From assembly GCA_026003015.1 (NCBI GenBank), contig BPGL01000004.1, forward strand, positions 60,270 through 124,269: a stretch of DNA of 64,000 nt. Reading direction: 5' to 3'. Position 1 is the stretch's first letter, and the number at the start of each line of letters is the position of its first letter. The position numbers and the translations under genes were made by a program. Source of the stretch: Actinomycetota bacterium. GTDB taxonomy: Bacteria; Actinomycetota; UBA4738; HRBIN12. The notes below the pieces were generated by a model. That model was given only the letters and a program-made list of their open reading frames with translations. It had not been told where the DNA came from and searched no databases. Below are positions 38,145 through 47,433 of the stretch, piece by piece.

Positions 38145-38837
38145 ATGACGGAGCCGGCCCCGATCGAGGTCCACAAGGCGCTCGCCGACGACACCCGCTA
38201 CCGGCTGTACCGCTACCTGCGCCGCTCCGGGCGGGCGGTGCCGATCCGGGAGCTCGCCGCCCGCCTGTCCCTGCACCCGAACACCCTGCGTCCGCACCTG
38301 CGCCGGCTGCAGGAGGCCGGGCTCGTCGTGAGCGAATCCCGCCGCGGCCCCGGCGTCGGGCGTCCCCAGGCGCTGTACGCGGCCGCCGAGCCCGACGGGC
38401 GGGCGGGACGGGACTACCGGCTGCTCGCCGACATCCTCGCGGGGCTCGTTCGGGGAGGTCGCCAGCTCGAGCGCGCCGAGGGCCTCGCCCGGGAGTGGGG
38501 CGCCTACCTCGTCGGTCGTCGCCCGCCTCGCCCGGGGACCCGACGCCCGGCGGGGCCGAACCTCGCCGCGCTCCAGGAGGCCCTGGCGGAGGCCGGGTTC
38601 GACCCGCGGTTCCGACGGACCGGTCGTGCGAAGGTCGAGATCACCCTGCGCGACTGCCCGTTCCGAGACCTGCTCGACGAGCATCGGGAGCTCGTCTGCG
38701 CGGTGCACCGGGGGCTGCTCGAGGGGATGCTCGTGGCGTCCCGGCCGCCGCTGCGCCTCGTCGGCTTCGAGCCCCTGCGGGACCGGTCCTCCGTGTGTCG
38801 GCTCACGGCCGGGATCCCCGGGCGATCCGGGGCTTGA
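38145..38837 (+). CDS. HTH transcriptional regulator with C-terminal Cys motif (SufR-like)
   Basis: EVHKALADDTRYRLYRYLRRSGRAVPIRELAARLSLHPNTLRPHLRRLQEAGLV; C-terminal VEITLRDCPFRDLLDEHRELVCAVHRGLLEGML...SVCRL. Confidence 0.8.
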   Translation: MTEPAPIEVHKALADDTRYRLYRYLRRSGRAVPIRELAARLSLHPNTLRPHLRRLQEAGLVVSESRRGPGVGRPQALYAAAEPDGRAGRDYRLLADILAGLVRGGRQLERAEGLAREWGAYLVGRRPPRPGTRRPAGPNLAALQEALAEAGFDPRFRRTGRAKVEITLRDCPFRDLLDEHRELVCAVHRGLLEGMLVASRPPLRLVGFEPLRDRSSVCRLTAGIPGRSGA

Positions 38838-38864
38838 GTCGCCGCCCCGATCGTCCGATGACAG

Positions 38865-40004
38865 ATGGGGTCGTTCGGCATCGCGAGGGAGTGGAGCAGG
38901 TTGGATCCGAGCACGTCTCCGATCGTCCCCGAGTTCAACGCCTGGCTGCACGAGCTCGTGCGGGGCGAGGGGTCGGACCTCCACGTCAAGGTGGGGTCTC
39001 CCCCGATGATCCGGATGCCCGACGGGCTCCACCGGCTCGATCGCGACCCGCTGTCGCCGATCGAGACGAAGGTGATCGCCGCCGCGATCGTGCCCGAGGA
39101 TCGGTGGCGTGAGCTCGAGGAACGGGGCGAGGTCGACCTCGCCTACTCCGTCCCGGAGGTGGGTCGGTTCCGCGTGAACGTGTTCCGTCAGCGTGGGTCG
39201 ATCTCGATGGTGCTGCGCAAGCTCCGGTTCGGGGGGCCGAGCTTCGAGGAGCTCGGCCTGCCCGAGGCGGTGCGCAGCCTCGCCGAGGAACACCGCGGCC
39301 TGGTCCTCGTCACAGGGCCGACGGGATCGGGGAAGACGACGACGCTCGCCGCGATGATCGACCACATCAACCGGACCCGACCGGTGCACATCGTCACGAT
39401 CGAGGATCCGATCGAGGTCCTGCACCGCGATCAGCTCGCCTCGATCAACCAGCGCGAGATCGGCAACGACACCGGTGATTTCCTCACGGCGCTGCGGGCG
39501 GCGCTGCGCCAGGACCCGGACGTGATCCTGATCGGAGAGATGCGCGACACCGAGACCGTGCGCGCGGCGATCCAGGCGGCCGAGACGGGCCACCTCGTCC
39601 TGTCGACGCTCCACACGGTCGACGCGACCGAGACGGTGAACCGCGTGATCGACTTCTTCCCACCCTTCCAACAGAAGCAGGTCCGTCTGGCGCTCGCCGG
39701 AACCCTGCGCGGGATCGTCTCCCAGCGGCTCGTCCCCACCGTCGACGGATCGCGGATCCCCGCCCTGGAGATCCTCGTGAACACGGGCCGGGTCGCCGAG
39801 CGGATCGCCGACCCCGACCGGACCCACGAGATCAAGGACGTCATCGCCGACGGCGAGTACTACGGGATGACGACCTTCGACCGGTCGTTGCTCCGGCTGG
39901 TGCAGGAGGAGCGGGTGACGGTGGAGGCGGCGCTGCAGGCCGTGTCGAACCGCCACGATTTCGAGCTCGCCATGCAGCAGGCCGGCCTCGTCGTGCCGGC
40001 CTGA
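38865..40004 (+). CDS. pilT: PilT-type twitching ATPase
   Basis: GPTGSGKTTTLAAMIDHINRTRPVHIVTIEDPIEVLHRDQLASINQREIGNDTGDF, ALRQDPDVILIGEMRDTETV, AAETGHLVLSTLHT. Confidence 0.93.
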   Translation: MGSFGIAREWSRLDPSTSPIVPEFNAWLHELVRGEGSDLHVKVGSPPMIRMPDGLHRLDRDPLSPIETKVIAAAIVPEDRWRELEERGEVDLAYSVPEVGRFRVNVFRQRGSISMVLRKLRFGGPSFEELGLPEAVRSLAEEHRGLVLVTGPTGSGKTTTLAAMIDHINRTRPVHIVTIEDPIEVLHRDQLASINQREIGNDTGDFLTALRAALRQDPDVILIGEMRDTETVRAAIQAAETGHLVLSTLHTVDATETVNRVIDFFPPFQQKQVRLALAGTLRGIVSQRLVPTVDGSRIPALEILVNTGRVAERIADPDRTHEIKDVIADGEYYGMTTFDRSLLRLVQEERVTVEAALQAVSNRHDFELAMQQAGLVVPA

Positions 40005-40007
40005 GGC

Positions 40008-40937
40008 TCAGGGGTTCGCCGATCCGCCGCCGCGGCCGTCGCCCGCCGTCTCGGACAGGGCGGTGAAGGCCGAGACGAGCCCGGCGAGCTCCATCGGGAC
40101 GACGACCTTCGTCGAGGCCGAGGCCCCGATCTGCTTGAGGGCCTCGAGGTACTGCAGCCGCATCGTGTTGTCGTCCAGACGGGCCGCGACCTGGAAGATC
40201 CGCTCCAGCGCGAGCGCGAACCCCTCCGCACGAAGGATCGCCGCCTGTCGCTCGCCCTCGGCGGACAGCACGGCGGCCTGCTTCTGCCCCTCGGCGTTCA
40301 GGATCGCCGCGTCCTTGTTGCCCTCGGCGACGGTCACGGCCGCCTGCTTCGACCCCTCCGCTTCGGTGACGATCGCGCGGCGGGTCCGCTCCGCGGACAT
40401 CTGGCGGGTCATCGCCTCCTGGACGCTCGGAGGCGGGATGATCTCGCGGATCTCCACGTTCGTGACCTTGACCCCCCATCGCTCCGTGACCTCGTCGAGC
40501 TTCGTGCGCAGGACCTGGTTGATCTCGTCGCGCTTGGCGAGGACGTCGTCGAGCAGGATGTCGCCGACCACGGCGCGAAGCGTCGTAGCGGCGATGTTCT
40601 GCGCGGCCCCTGCGAAGTTCCCGACCTGCACGACGCTCGCCTTCGGATCCAGCACCTTGTAGAAGACGATGAAATCCACGCCGATCGGCGCGTTGTCCTT
40701 CGTGATCGAGTCCTGCCGGGGGATCTCGAGGTAGAACTCGCGCAGGTCGACCGTGACGGCCTTGTCGATGAAGGGGATCAGCAGGACGAGGCCCGGGCCC
40801 TTCGTCGCGAGGTAGCGGCCCAGTCGGAACACCACGAGCCGTTGGTACTCGCGGACGATGCGGATCGCGTTGAACAGGAACAGCGCGGCGGCGACGACGA
40901 CCACGCCGAGCGCGATCGCGAGCGGACCGAGATCCAT
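40008..40937 (-). CDS. SPFH/Band 7 (slipin) protein
   Basis: IRIVREYQRLVVFRLGRYLATKGPGLVLLIPFIDKAVTVDLREFYLEIPRQDSITKDNAPIGVD. Confidence 0.95.
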   Translation of the reverse strand: MDLGPLAIALGVVVVAAALFLFNAIRIVREYQRLVVFRLGRYLATKGPGLVLLIPFIDKAVTVDLREFYLEIPRQDSITKDNAPIGVDFIVFYKVLDPKASVVQVGNFAGAAQNIAATTLRAVVGDILLDDVLAKRDEINQVLRTKLDEVTERWGVKVTNVEIREIIPPPSVQEAMTRQMSAERTRRAIVTEAEGSKQAAVTVAEGNKDAAILNAEGQKQAAVLSAEGERQAAILRAEGFALALERIFQVAARLDDNTMRLQYLEALKQIGASASTKVVVPMELAGLVSAFTALSETAGDGRGGGSANP

Positions 40938-42298
40938 CAGCGTTTCCCTCCTTCGTGCACCGACGCGGTCGTCGGCTCCCCATCCGTCACGGGGGGAGCC
41001 TGTCCGGACGCGTCGGCGTCCAGGGGCTCGACCGTGAGGACGAGCCCGTCGATCCCGGTGACGCGGATCCGCGTCCCGGGGGCGAGCGCGCCCGACGCAC
41101 AGGTGGCCCGCCATTCCTCCGCGGCGACGCGGACGACACCGCCCCGGGGGTCCACGCCGACGCCGACCACCACCCCTTCGCGGCCGACGATCGCCTCGGG
41201 GCCTTGGACCGGCGGGAGGTCCCGCATCCGCAGCACCTTCGCGACGACCACGCCGAAGAAGGCAGCTACGAGCGCCGCCGTCGGGGCGAGCACGAGCGGG
41301 GAGACCGCGACGCCGCCGGAGCGGTCGAACAGGAACCACCCGCCGAGCACGAGGGCCACCGTGGCGGCGATCCCCGCGGCTCCGAGGCCTGGCGCGTTCA
41401 GCTCGATCACGAACAGGACGACCGAGGCCACGAGCAGGAGGAGCCCGATCCAGCTCACGGGCAGCACGCCGAACGCGAACAGGGCGATCAGCAGCAGCAC
41501 CGTGCCGACGGTGCCCGAGAACACGTGCCCGGGGATGAGGAGCTCCAGCACGATGAGCGCGAGGCCGAGCCAGAAGGCGATGAAGGCGAGGTTCGGATCG
41601 AGCAGCTCGTGCAGCAGGTTCCACAGGCCGCCCATCGGGCGCTCCTCGACCACGACGCCGTCCACGTCGAGCGTCAGCGTCCGCCCCGACGCGAGCCGCA
41701 CGGCCTTGCCGTCGAGCTCGGCGAGCAGCGCCGCGCGGGTCGGGGCGACGAGGTCGACGACGCCCGCCTCACGGGCCTGCTCCGCCGACAGGCTCCGGCC
41801 TTGCGTCACGAACGTCTCGGCGACGGCGCCGTCGCGCCCGTAGGTCTCGGCGAGGCTGCGCAGGTACGCGGCGGCGTCGTTGCGCGTCTTCGTCGACAGG
41901 TCGCCGCCGTCCAGGCCCACGGGGGTCGAGGCGCCGATGTTCGTCCCCGGCGCCATCGCGGCAACGGGGGCCGCGAGCGCGATGAACGCGCCCGCGGAGG
42001 CGGCTCGTGCGCCTGGCGGGGTGACGTAGGCGATCACCGGCACGCGCGCGTCGAGCATCGCCTCGGTGATCGAGCGCATCGAGCCGCCGAGCCCTCCGGG
42101 GGTGTCGATCTCGAGCACGACCGCGACGGCGCCCTCGTCGCTCGCGCGGGCGATGCCGTTGCGCACGTAGTCGGCGACGAGGGGATCGACGACGCCCTCC
42201 AGGCGCAGGACGACGACCACCGGATCGCTCGGCGCCGCGAACGCGATCGGCCCGCCGGCGAGGGCGAGGGCCAGGGCGAGCAGCACCCGGGTACGCAC
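40937..42298 (-). CDS. NfeD family ClpP-class membrane serine protease
   Basis: VVVLRLEGVVDPLVADYVRNGIARA, IDTPGGLGGSMRSITEAML, PPGARAASAGAFIALAA; C-terminal NfeD OB-like domain. Confidence 0.93.
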   Translation of the reverse strand: MRTRVLLALALALAGGPIAFAAPSDPVVVVLRLEGVVDPLVADYVRNGIARASDEGAVAVVLEIDTPGGLGGSMRSITEAMLDARVPVIAYVTPPGARAASAGAFIALAAPVAAMAPGTNIGASTPVGLDGGDLSTKTRNDAAAYLRSLAETYGRDGAVAETFVTQGRSLSAEQAREAGVVDLVAPTRAALLAELDGKAVRLASGRTLTLDVDGVVVEERPMGGLWNLLHELLDPNLAFIAFWLGLALIVLELLIPGHVFSGTVGTVLLLIALFAFGVLPVSWIGLLLLVASVVLFVIELNAPGLGAAGIAATVALVLGGWFLFDRSGGVAVSPLVLAPTAALVAAFFGVVVAKVLRMRDLPPVQGPEAIVGREGVVVGVGVDPRGGVVRVAAEEWRATCASGALAPGTRIRVTGIDGLVLTVEPLDADASGQAPPVTDGEPTTASVHEGGKR

Positions 42299-42412
42299 CT
42301 GGCTCGTCCTCCCTCGCTCCTGCGGTCCGGCCCGAACGGCCGGTCCGGTTCCCAGGCTACCCGAGGCGCGTCGTGGCGCGCGAGCCCTCGTGGACCGAAC
42401 GGCGCCGACGTG

Positions 42413-42426
42413 CGACCCTAGGGTCG
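42413..42426. promoter_or_regulatory. Perfect 14-bp palindrome CGACCCTAGGGTCG upstream of the ECF sigma gene
   Basis: Read directly from the sequence. Confidence 0.5.
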
Positions 42427-42483
42427 GAGCGCGGGCGCAAGCCGCGCCCCCGCCGTCTCGCGTATATCGGAAGGACCGAGGAC

Positions 42484-43083
42484 GTGCCCAGACCGAAGGA
42501 CGGTCCGCTGCTTCCGAGGGAGGAGCAGCGCCTGATGGAAGCGCTCCTTGCCGGTGACGACGATGCCGTCCGCGCCCTGTACGCACGGTTCGCCCGCCCC
42601 ATCTACACGATGGGGCTTCGCCTGCTGGGGACGCGCGAGGCCGCGGAGGAGCTCACGCAGGACGTGTTCGTCACGGCCTGGCGGAAGGCCGCGCGCTTCG
42701 ATCCCACACGCGGCAGGCTCTCCACCTGGCTCATGACGATCGCCCACAACCTCGCCGTCGATCGACTGCGCCGCGAGCACGGCACGGCGCGCCCGACCCT
42801 CGTCCTCGTCGATGAAGTGCCCGACGCGCCCGGGGTCGACGAGGAACAGGTCTTGATGGAGCGCGACGAGGCCCTCCGGGCGCTGGCGGCGCTGTCGGAG
42901 GCCGAGCGTCGATTGCTCAAGCGGGCCTACTTCGGCGGGATGACGGCGCGCGAGATCGCCGAGGCCGACGGCGTTCCCCTGGGGACGGTGAAGACGCGGT
43001 TGCGAACGGCGCTGATCAAGATCCGACGGGCGCACGAGGGCAAGGGAGGTCGGCCGGGCGCGGTGGACGGGGGGGTCGGATGA
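42484..43083 (+). CDS. RNA polymerase ECF-type sigma-70 factor
   Basis: ALYARFARPIYTMGLRLLGTREAAEELTQDVFVTAWRKAARFDPTRGRLSTWLMTIAHNLAVDRLRR, region 4 YFGGMTAREIAEADGVPLGTVKTRLRTALIKIR. Confidence 0.95.
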   Translation: MPRPKDGPLLPREEQRLMEALLAGDDDAVRALYARFARPIYTMGLRLLGTREAAEELTQDVFVTAWRKAARFDPTRGRLSTWLMTIAHNLAVDRLRREHGTARPTLVLVDEVPDAPGVDEEQVLMERDEALRALAALSEAERRLLKRAYFGGMTAREIAEADGVPLGTVKTRLRTALIKIRRAHEGKGGRPGAVDGGVG

Positions 43084-43856
43084 ACTGCGCGGCGGCGCGC
43101 GAGCGGCTGTGCGAACACGTCCTGGGCGTGCTCGCGGCGCGCGAGGCCGACGCGCTCGAGCGGCACCTCGCCTGGTGCGCGGCGTGCCGGACCGAAGCCC
43201 GGGGGCTCGCGGAGGCGGCGGCCCTGTTGCCGCACGCCCTCGCCCCCGCCGTCCCGCCCGAGGACCTGCTCGAGCGGGTCGTCGCGCGCGTCGCCTCGGC
43301 CCGCGGCGACACGCGCGGGCCAGCGCTGCGACGGTCCCGGCTCGCCTCGGTCGCGGTGGTGGCGGCCCTCCTCGCGGTCGCGGCGTCGGGGTTCGCAGCG
43401 GTGATGGCCGGGCGGGCGAGCCGTGCCGAGCAAGCCGCGGCCAACGCGGCCACGACGCCGGAGCTCGGGGGGTTGTCGGAGGTGATCCGGGTCACGACGC
43501 TCGGCGCCGAGGCCGACGTCTACCTCGGGGTGCTGATGCCGACGACCGAGGCGGAGGTGGGCGGCTCGGCCGCCACCGTCGTCGTGCCGCGGCTCCCGGA
43601 TCGGGTCCTCGTCGTCGTCCAGGGCCTGTCGCGGGACGGATCGGGGCTGCCCTGGGAGGTCGAGCTCGTGGCGGGGCCGAACGATCGGATCGCCGTCGGT
43701 CGGATCGCGGCCGACGACGTCGACGCCGCAGGCGCGGCGGAGTTCGGCGCGGTCCTCGACGACGACCTGCGCCGCTACGACCGGATCCGGGTTCGCGATC
43801 GCACCGGCGCGATCGTGCTTCGGGGCTCGCTCGAGCTCCAGGCCACCACGCCCTAG
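43080..43856 (+). CDS. Zinc-finger anti-sigma factor, membrane anchored
   Basis: ALERHLAWCAACRTEARG (HxxxCxxC), single TM SVAVVAALLAVAASGFAAVMAG; ATGA overlap with the sigma gene. Confidence 0.9.
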   Translation: MNCAAARERLCEHVLGVLAAREADALERHLAWCAACRTEARGLAEAAALLPHALAPAVPPEDLLERVVARVASARGDTRGPALRRSRLASVAVVAALLAVAASGFAAVMAGRASRAEQAAANAATTPELGGLSEVIRVTTLGAEADVYLGVLMPTTEAEVGGSAATVVVPRLPDRVLVVVQGLSRDGSGLPWEVELVAGPNDRIAVGRIAADDVDAAGAAEFGAVLDDDLRRYDRIRVRDRTGAIVLRGSLELQATTP

Positions 43857-43885
43857 GGGCGGGGCGCGCCGCGTATCCTGCGGCC

Positions 43886-44887
43886 GTGCGCGTCGGCCTG
43901 AGCCTGCCCCACTACGGGTTCTCCCTGCCAGGCGGATCGCCGATCTCGTTCGAGGCGTGCGCGGCGTGGGCCGAGCGTGCCGAGGCCCTTGGGTTCGACT
44001 CGGTCTGGGTCTCGGATCACTTCTTCTACGCCTTCGATCGCTACGGTGGCGATCCGGCGCCCATCGCATCGCTCGAGCCGCTCTCGACGCTGGCTGGGAT
44101 CGCGAGACGGACCCGCCGGGTGCGCCTCGGGACGCTGGTGCTGGCCGCGCCGTTCCGCCCGCCGGCGCTGCTCGCCCGCGCGGCGGCGACCCTGGACGCG
44201 CTCTCCGGGGGTCGGCTCGAGCTCGGCGTCGGCGCGGGGTGGTTCGAGCGGGAGTTCGAGGCGTTCGGCTACCGGTTCGGAACGGTCGGGGAGCGCTTCG
44301 CCCGGCTCGAGGCCTGCCTGGAGGTGCTCGCCGCCCTCGGCGGCGCCGAGCCCGGGCGAGCCGTCCGCCTCGAGGGACCGACGCCCCTGCGCGACGCGCG
44401 ACTGCTCCCGGCGCCGGTGCAGCGACCGCTGCCGGTGTGGGTCGGCGGCAAGGGAGGCCCGCGCCTGCTGCGCTTGGCGGCGCGCCTGGCCGGGGGGTGG
44501 AACGTCGTGTGGCGCGTTGCGCCCCACGCCTACGCGGCCCGGCTGGCCGACGTCGCGGCGGCCTGCGCGGAGGTCGGCCGCGATCCCGCCACCTTCCGCC
44601 GCTCGGTCGGGCTGTACGCGCTCATCGGGGAGGACGAGCGCGACGCGCGGGCCCTCTACGACCTCGCGCGGGCGAGCATGCCGGGCGGTGCGCTCGACGC
44701 GGAGGACCACGAGGTCTGGTGCGCGGACACCCTGTCGGGCGGGCCCGAGCGGGTCCTCGAGCGGGTCGCGGCCTTCGAGGCGCTCGGGGTCGAGGAGCTG
44801 ATCGTCGCGCCGTGGGTGCTGCCCTTCGCCGTTCCCATGCCCGAGCTCGTCGAGCGCGTCGCCGAGGTCGTCATCGGGCGGCGATGA
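43886..44887 (+). CDS. LLM class F420-dependent oxidoreductase
   Basis: RVGLSLPHYGFSLPGGSPISFEACAAWAERAEALGFDSVWVSDHFF, GGRLELGVGAGWFEREFEAFG. Confidence 0.92.
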   Translation: MRVGLSLPHYGFSLPGGSPISFEACAAWAERAEALGFDSVWVSDHFFYAFDRYGGDPAPIASLEPLSTLAGIARRTRRVRLGTLVLAAPFRPPALLARAAATLDALSGGRLELGVGAGWFEREFEAFGYRFGTVGERFARLEACLEVLAALGGAEPGRAVRLEGPTPLRDARLLPAPVQRPLPVWVGGKGGPRLLRLAARLAGGWNVVWRVAPHAYAARLADVAAACAEVGRDPATFRRSVGLYALIGEDERDARALYDLARASMPGGALDAEDHEVWCADTLSGGPERVLERVAAFEALGVEELIVAPWVLPFAVPMPELVERVAEVVIGRR

Positions 44888-45102
44888 GCGTTCGCGAGGC
44901 CGTGCTCGCCGTGCTCGCCGACAGCGAGGAGCCGCTGCACTGGACCGCCGTGCTCGATCGGGCGCTGCGGTCCGGCCGGATCGACCCGTTCACCACGCCC
45001 GACGTTCGCGGCGAGGTGCTTCGCGCTCTTCGCGCGCTCGTGCGCGAGGGCGAGCTCGTCGTGGAGTCGAAGGGCGTCTACCGGCTCCGGCGCTCGGGCT
45101 AG
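44884..45102 (+). CDS. HARE-HTH-like winged helix small protein
   Basis: SVREAVLAVLADSEEPLHWTAVLDRALRSGRIDPFTTPDVRGEVLRALRALVREGELVVESKGVYRLR; ATGA overlap with the LLM gene. Confidence 0.72.
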   Translation: MSVREAVLAVLADSEEPLHWTAVLDRALRSGRIDPFTTPDVRGEVLRALRALVREGELVVESKGVYRLRRSG

Positions 45103-45377
45103 GCCTTCGGGGCCTTGGCGGCGGTCTTGGCCTTGGCGGCGGACCTCGGGCGTCCCCGTCGGGCCGACGCGGCGCTCCGGCGGACCGGCGTGCTCGCCGG
45201 CGCGGTCGCGGCCTTGCGCGGGCGCCCCCGCCGCGGCTTGCGGGTTCCTCTGAGGAGTTCCTCGACGTGAGGTGCGCACAGATCCTTGAGCGCGTTGCCC
45301 CGCTGCGTTCGGATCGTCACTGTTTCGGCCGCCGCCTTGCCGCACACGTCGCACACCAGAACCACCGTCTCGGCCAT
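45099..45377 (-). CDS. Zinc-ribbon protein with two AT-hook-like motifs
   Basis: CDVC-X22-CAPH; RRGRPRKAA and RRGRPRSAAKAKTAAKAPKA C-terminal basic tail. Confidence 0.75.
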   Translation of the reverse strand: MAETVVLVCDVCGKAAAETVTIRTQRGNALKDLCAPHVEELLRGTRKPRRGRPRKAATAPASTPVRRSAASARRGRPRSAAKAKTAAKAPKA

Positions 45378-45393
45378 CCCTCTACCTCCGTCG

Positions 45394-46389
45394 CTACGGT
45401 CGGTAGATGATAGGCGAGAATCGCTCGAGTTTCTCGAACCGATGCTCCGCTTCGACGTAGCGGATCGTGCCGGATCGTGAGCGCATCACCATCGAGTGGG
45501 TCGTTGCTCCGTCGGGGAAATACTTCACACCTCGCAGCAGGTAGCCGTCGGTGATGCCCGTCGCCGCGAAGAACACGTCCTCGCCTCGCACGAGGTCGTC
45601 GACCGTGAGGACGCGGTCCGGGTCGAGCCCGGCATCGACGAGGCGCTCGCGCTCCTGCTCGTCGCGCGGCGCCAACCGGCCCACCATGCCGCCCCCCAGG
45701 CACTTGAGGGCGGCGGCGGCGACCACGCCCTCGGGCGTGCCGCCCGTACCGGCGAGGAGGTCGACCTGCGTTCGCGGTGCCGCGGCGACGATCGCGCCGG
45801 CGACGTCGCCGTCGGTGATGAGGAACACGCGAGCGCCGGCCTCACGGCAGGCGCGGATCAGGGACTCGTGGCGTGGTCGGTCCAGGATCGTGACCGTGAC
45901 CTCCTCGGGGCGCTTGCCCTTGGCCTTGGCGATCCGCCGGATCGTCTCGTCGATCGGGGCGTCGAGATCGAGGACGTCGGCGGCCTCCGGCCCGGTCGCG
46001 AGCTTCTCCATGTAGACGGCGACGCCGGGGAAGAACATCGTTCCGCGTTCGGCCAGGGCGATCACCGACAGCGCGTTCGGCTGTCCTACCGACGTGAGGC
46101 GCGTGCCGTCGATCGGGTCGACCGCCACGTCGACGGCGGGGCCGGTGCCGTCGCCGACCTCCTCGCCGTTGTACAGCATCGGCGCCTCGTCCTTCTCGCC
46201 CTCACCGATCACCACGGTGCCGTGCATCGAGACCGAGTCGATCATCAGGCGCATCGCGTCGACGGCCGCTTGGTCGGCCGCCGCCTTGTCGCCTCGCCCG
46301 ATCCAGCGGCCGGCCGCGAGCGCCGCGGCTTCGGTGACGCGAACGAGCTCCATCGCGAGGTTCCGGTCGGGTCGCACGGACGCGGCCAT
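45394..46389 (-). CDS. glpX: Class II fructose-1,6-bisphosphatase
   Basis: [61 protein letters not shown]. Confidence 0.96.
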   Translation of the reverse strand: MAASVRPDRNLAMELVRVTEAAALAAGRWIGRGDKAAADQAAVDAMRLMIDSVSMHGTVVIGEGEKDEAPMLYNGEEVGDGTGPAVDVAVDPIDGTRLTSVGQPNALSVIALAERGTMFFPGVAVYMEKLATGPEAADVLDLDAPIDETIRRIAKAKGKRPEEVTVTILDRPRHESLIRACREAGARVFLITDGDVAGAIVAAAPRTQVDLLAGTGGTPEGVVAAAALKCLGGGMVGRLAPRDEQERERLVDAGLDPDRVLTVDDLVRGEDVFFAATGITDGYLLRGVKYFPDGATTHSMVMRSRSGTIRYVEAEHRFEKLERFSPIIYRP

Positions 46390-46428
46390 CGCTTCCTCCT
46401 CGACGCTCGGGTCGCTCCGCCGGCCATC

Positions 46429-47433
46429 CTAGCGCGGCCGCGGAGGCGTCCCGCCCGCCAGCAGCCCCTCGGCGCGGAACCACGCGAGCTGGCGACGGAT
46501 CGTCTCCTCGGCGGGGCGGCAGCGCAGGCCGAGCTCCCGTTCGGCGAGCGCGCCGTCGTACCGGTGGCCGTCGAGGACCGTCGCGACCGCGTCGGCGCAC
46601 AGCAGCGGGTCGCCGCGGGCCGGCACGAGCCGCGCGAGGCCGGCGAGGGGCACGAGCCCGCGCGCGAGGCCGCGGGGGAGCCACACGACGCGACGCGGTC
46701 GCCCGGCCGCGGCGCGGACGACCTCGACCGCTCGGGCCGTCGTGATCGGCGGTGCGGACAGCACGTAGCGGGCGCCGGGACGTCCCCGACGGGCGGCGAG
46801 GAGGTGGGCGAGGGCGCAGTCCTCGAGGTCGACGAGCGAGATCCAGGTCCGGACCAGGACGATCACGGGGTTGCGCGCGGCGGCAAGCAGGAGGCGCGCG
46901 GTGCCGGTCGCCCGTCCGGGGCCCTGGACCGACGCGGGGTTCACGCAGACGACCTCGACGCCGGTCTCGACGCCGGCGGCAAGCGCGGCCCGCTCGCCGA
47001 GGAGCTTCGCCCGCGCGTAGCGCGTGCGCGGCGGCCGCGCCGGCGGCCGCTCCTGCGGACCGACCGCGCCCGGCCGCTCGCCGAGGACCGCGGCCGAGGA
47101 GGTGTGGACGACCCGCGCCACCCCGGCCGCCGCGGCCGCGCGCACGACGAGCGCGGGCCCGTGGGCGTTCGCCTCGACCATCGCGCGAGGGTCGCGGGGG
47201 CAGATCGCGTTCACCCCCGCGGCGTTGAAGGCGACGTCGCAGCCGGCCAACCCCCGGCGCAGCGACCCCTCGTCGGCGAGCCGGCCCCGGACCGGCTCCG
47301 CCCCGAGCGCGGCGAGCCGCGCCGCGGCCTCGTCGGTCCGGGCGAGCGCGCGGACCTCGGCGCCTTGGGCGAGCAGCAGGCGCAGCAGCGCGCCGCCGAC
47401 GAGCCCGGTGCCGCCCGTGAGGAACGCCCTCAC
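46429..47433 (-). CDS. NAD-dependent epimerase/dehydratase (3-beta-HSD-like)
   Basis: VRAFLTGGTGLVGGALLRLLLAQGAEVRAL, VARVVHTSSAAVLG, RYARAKLLGE. Confidence 0.88.
   Translation of the reverse strand: MRAFLTGGTGLVGGALLRLLLAQGAEVRALARTDEAAARLAALGAEPVRGRLADEGSLRRGLAGCDVAFNAAGVNAICPRDPRAMVEANAHGPALVVRAAAAAGVARVVHTSSAAVLGERPGAVGPQERPPARPPRTRYARAKLLGERAALAAGVETGVEVVCVNPASVQGPGRATGTARLLLAAARNPVIVLVRTWISLVDLEDCALAHLLAARRGRPGARYVLSAPPITTARAVEVVRAAAGRPRRVVWLPRGLARGLVPLAGLARLVPARGDPLLCADAVATVLDGHRYDGALAERELGLRCRPAEETIRRQLAWFRAEGLLAGGTPPRPR

Noticed and set aside
40008-42298. Slipin plus NfeD pair as novel
   Set aside because: This is a well-known conserved SPFH-NfeD operon in bacteria and archaea.
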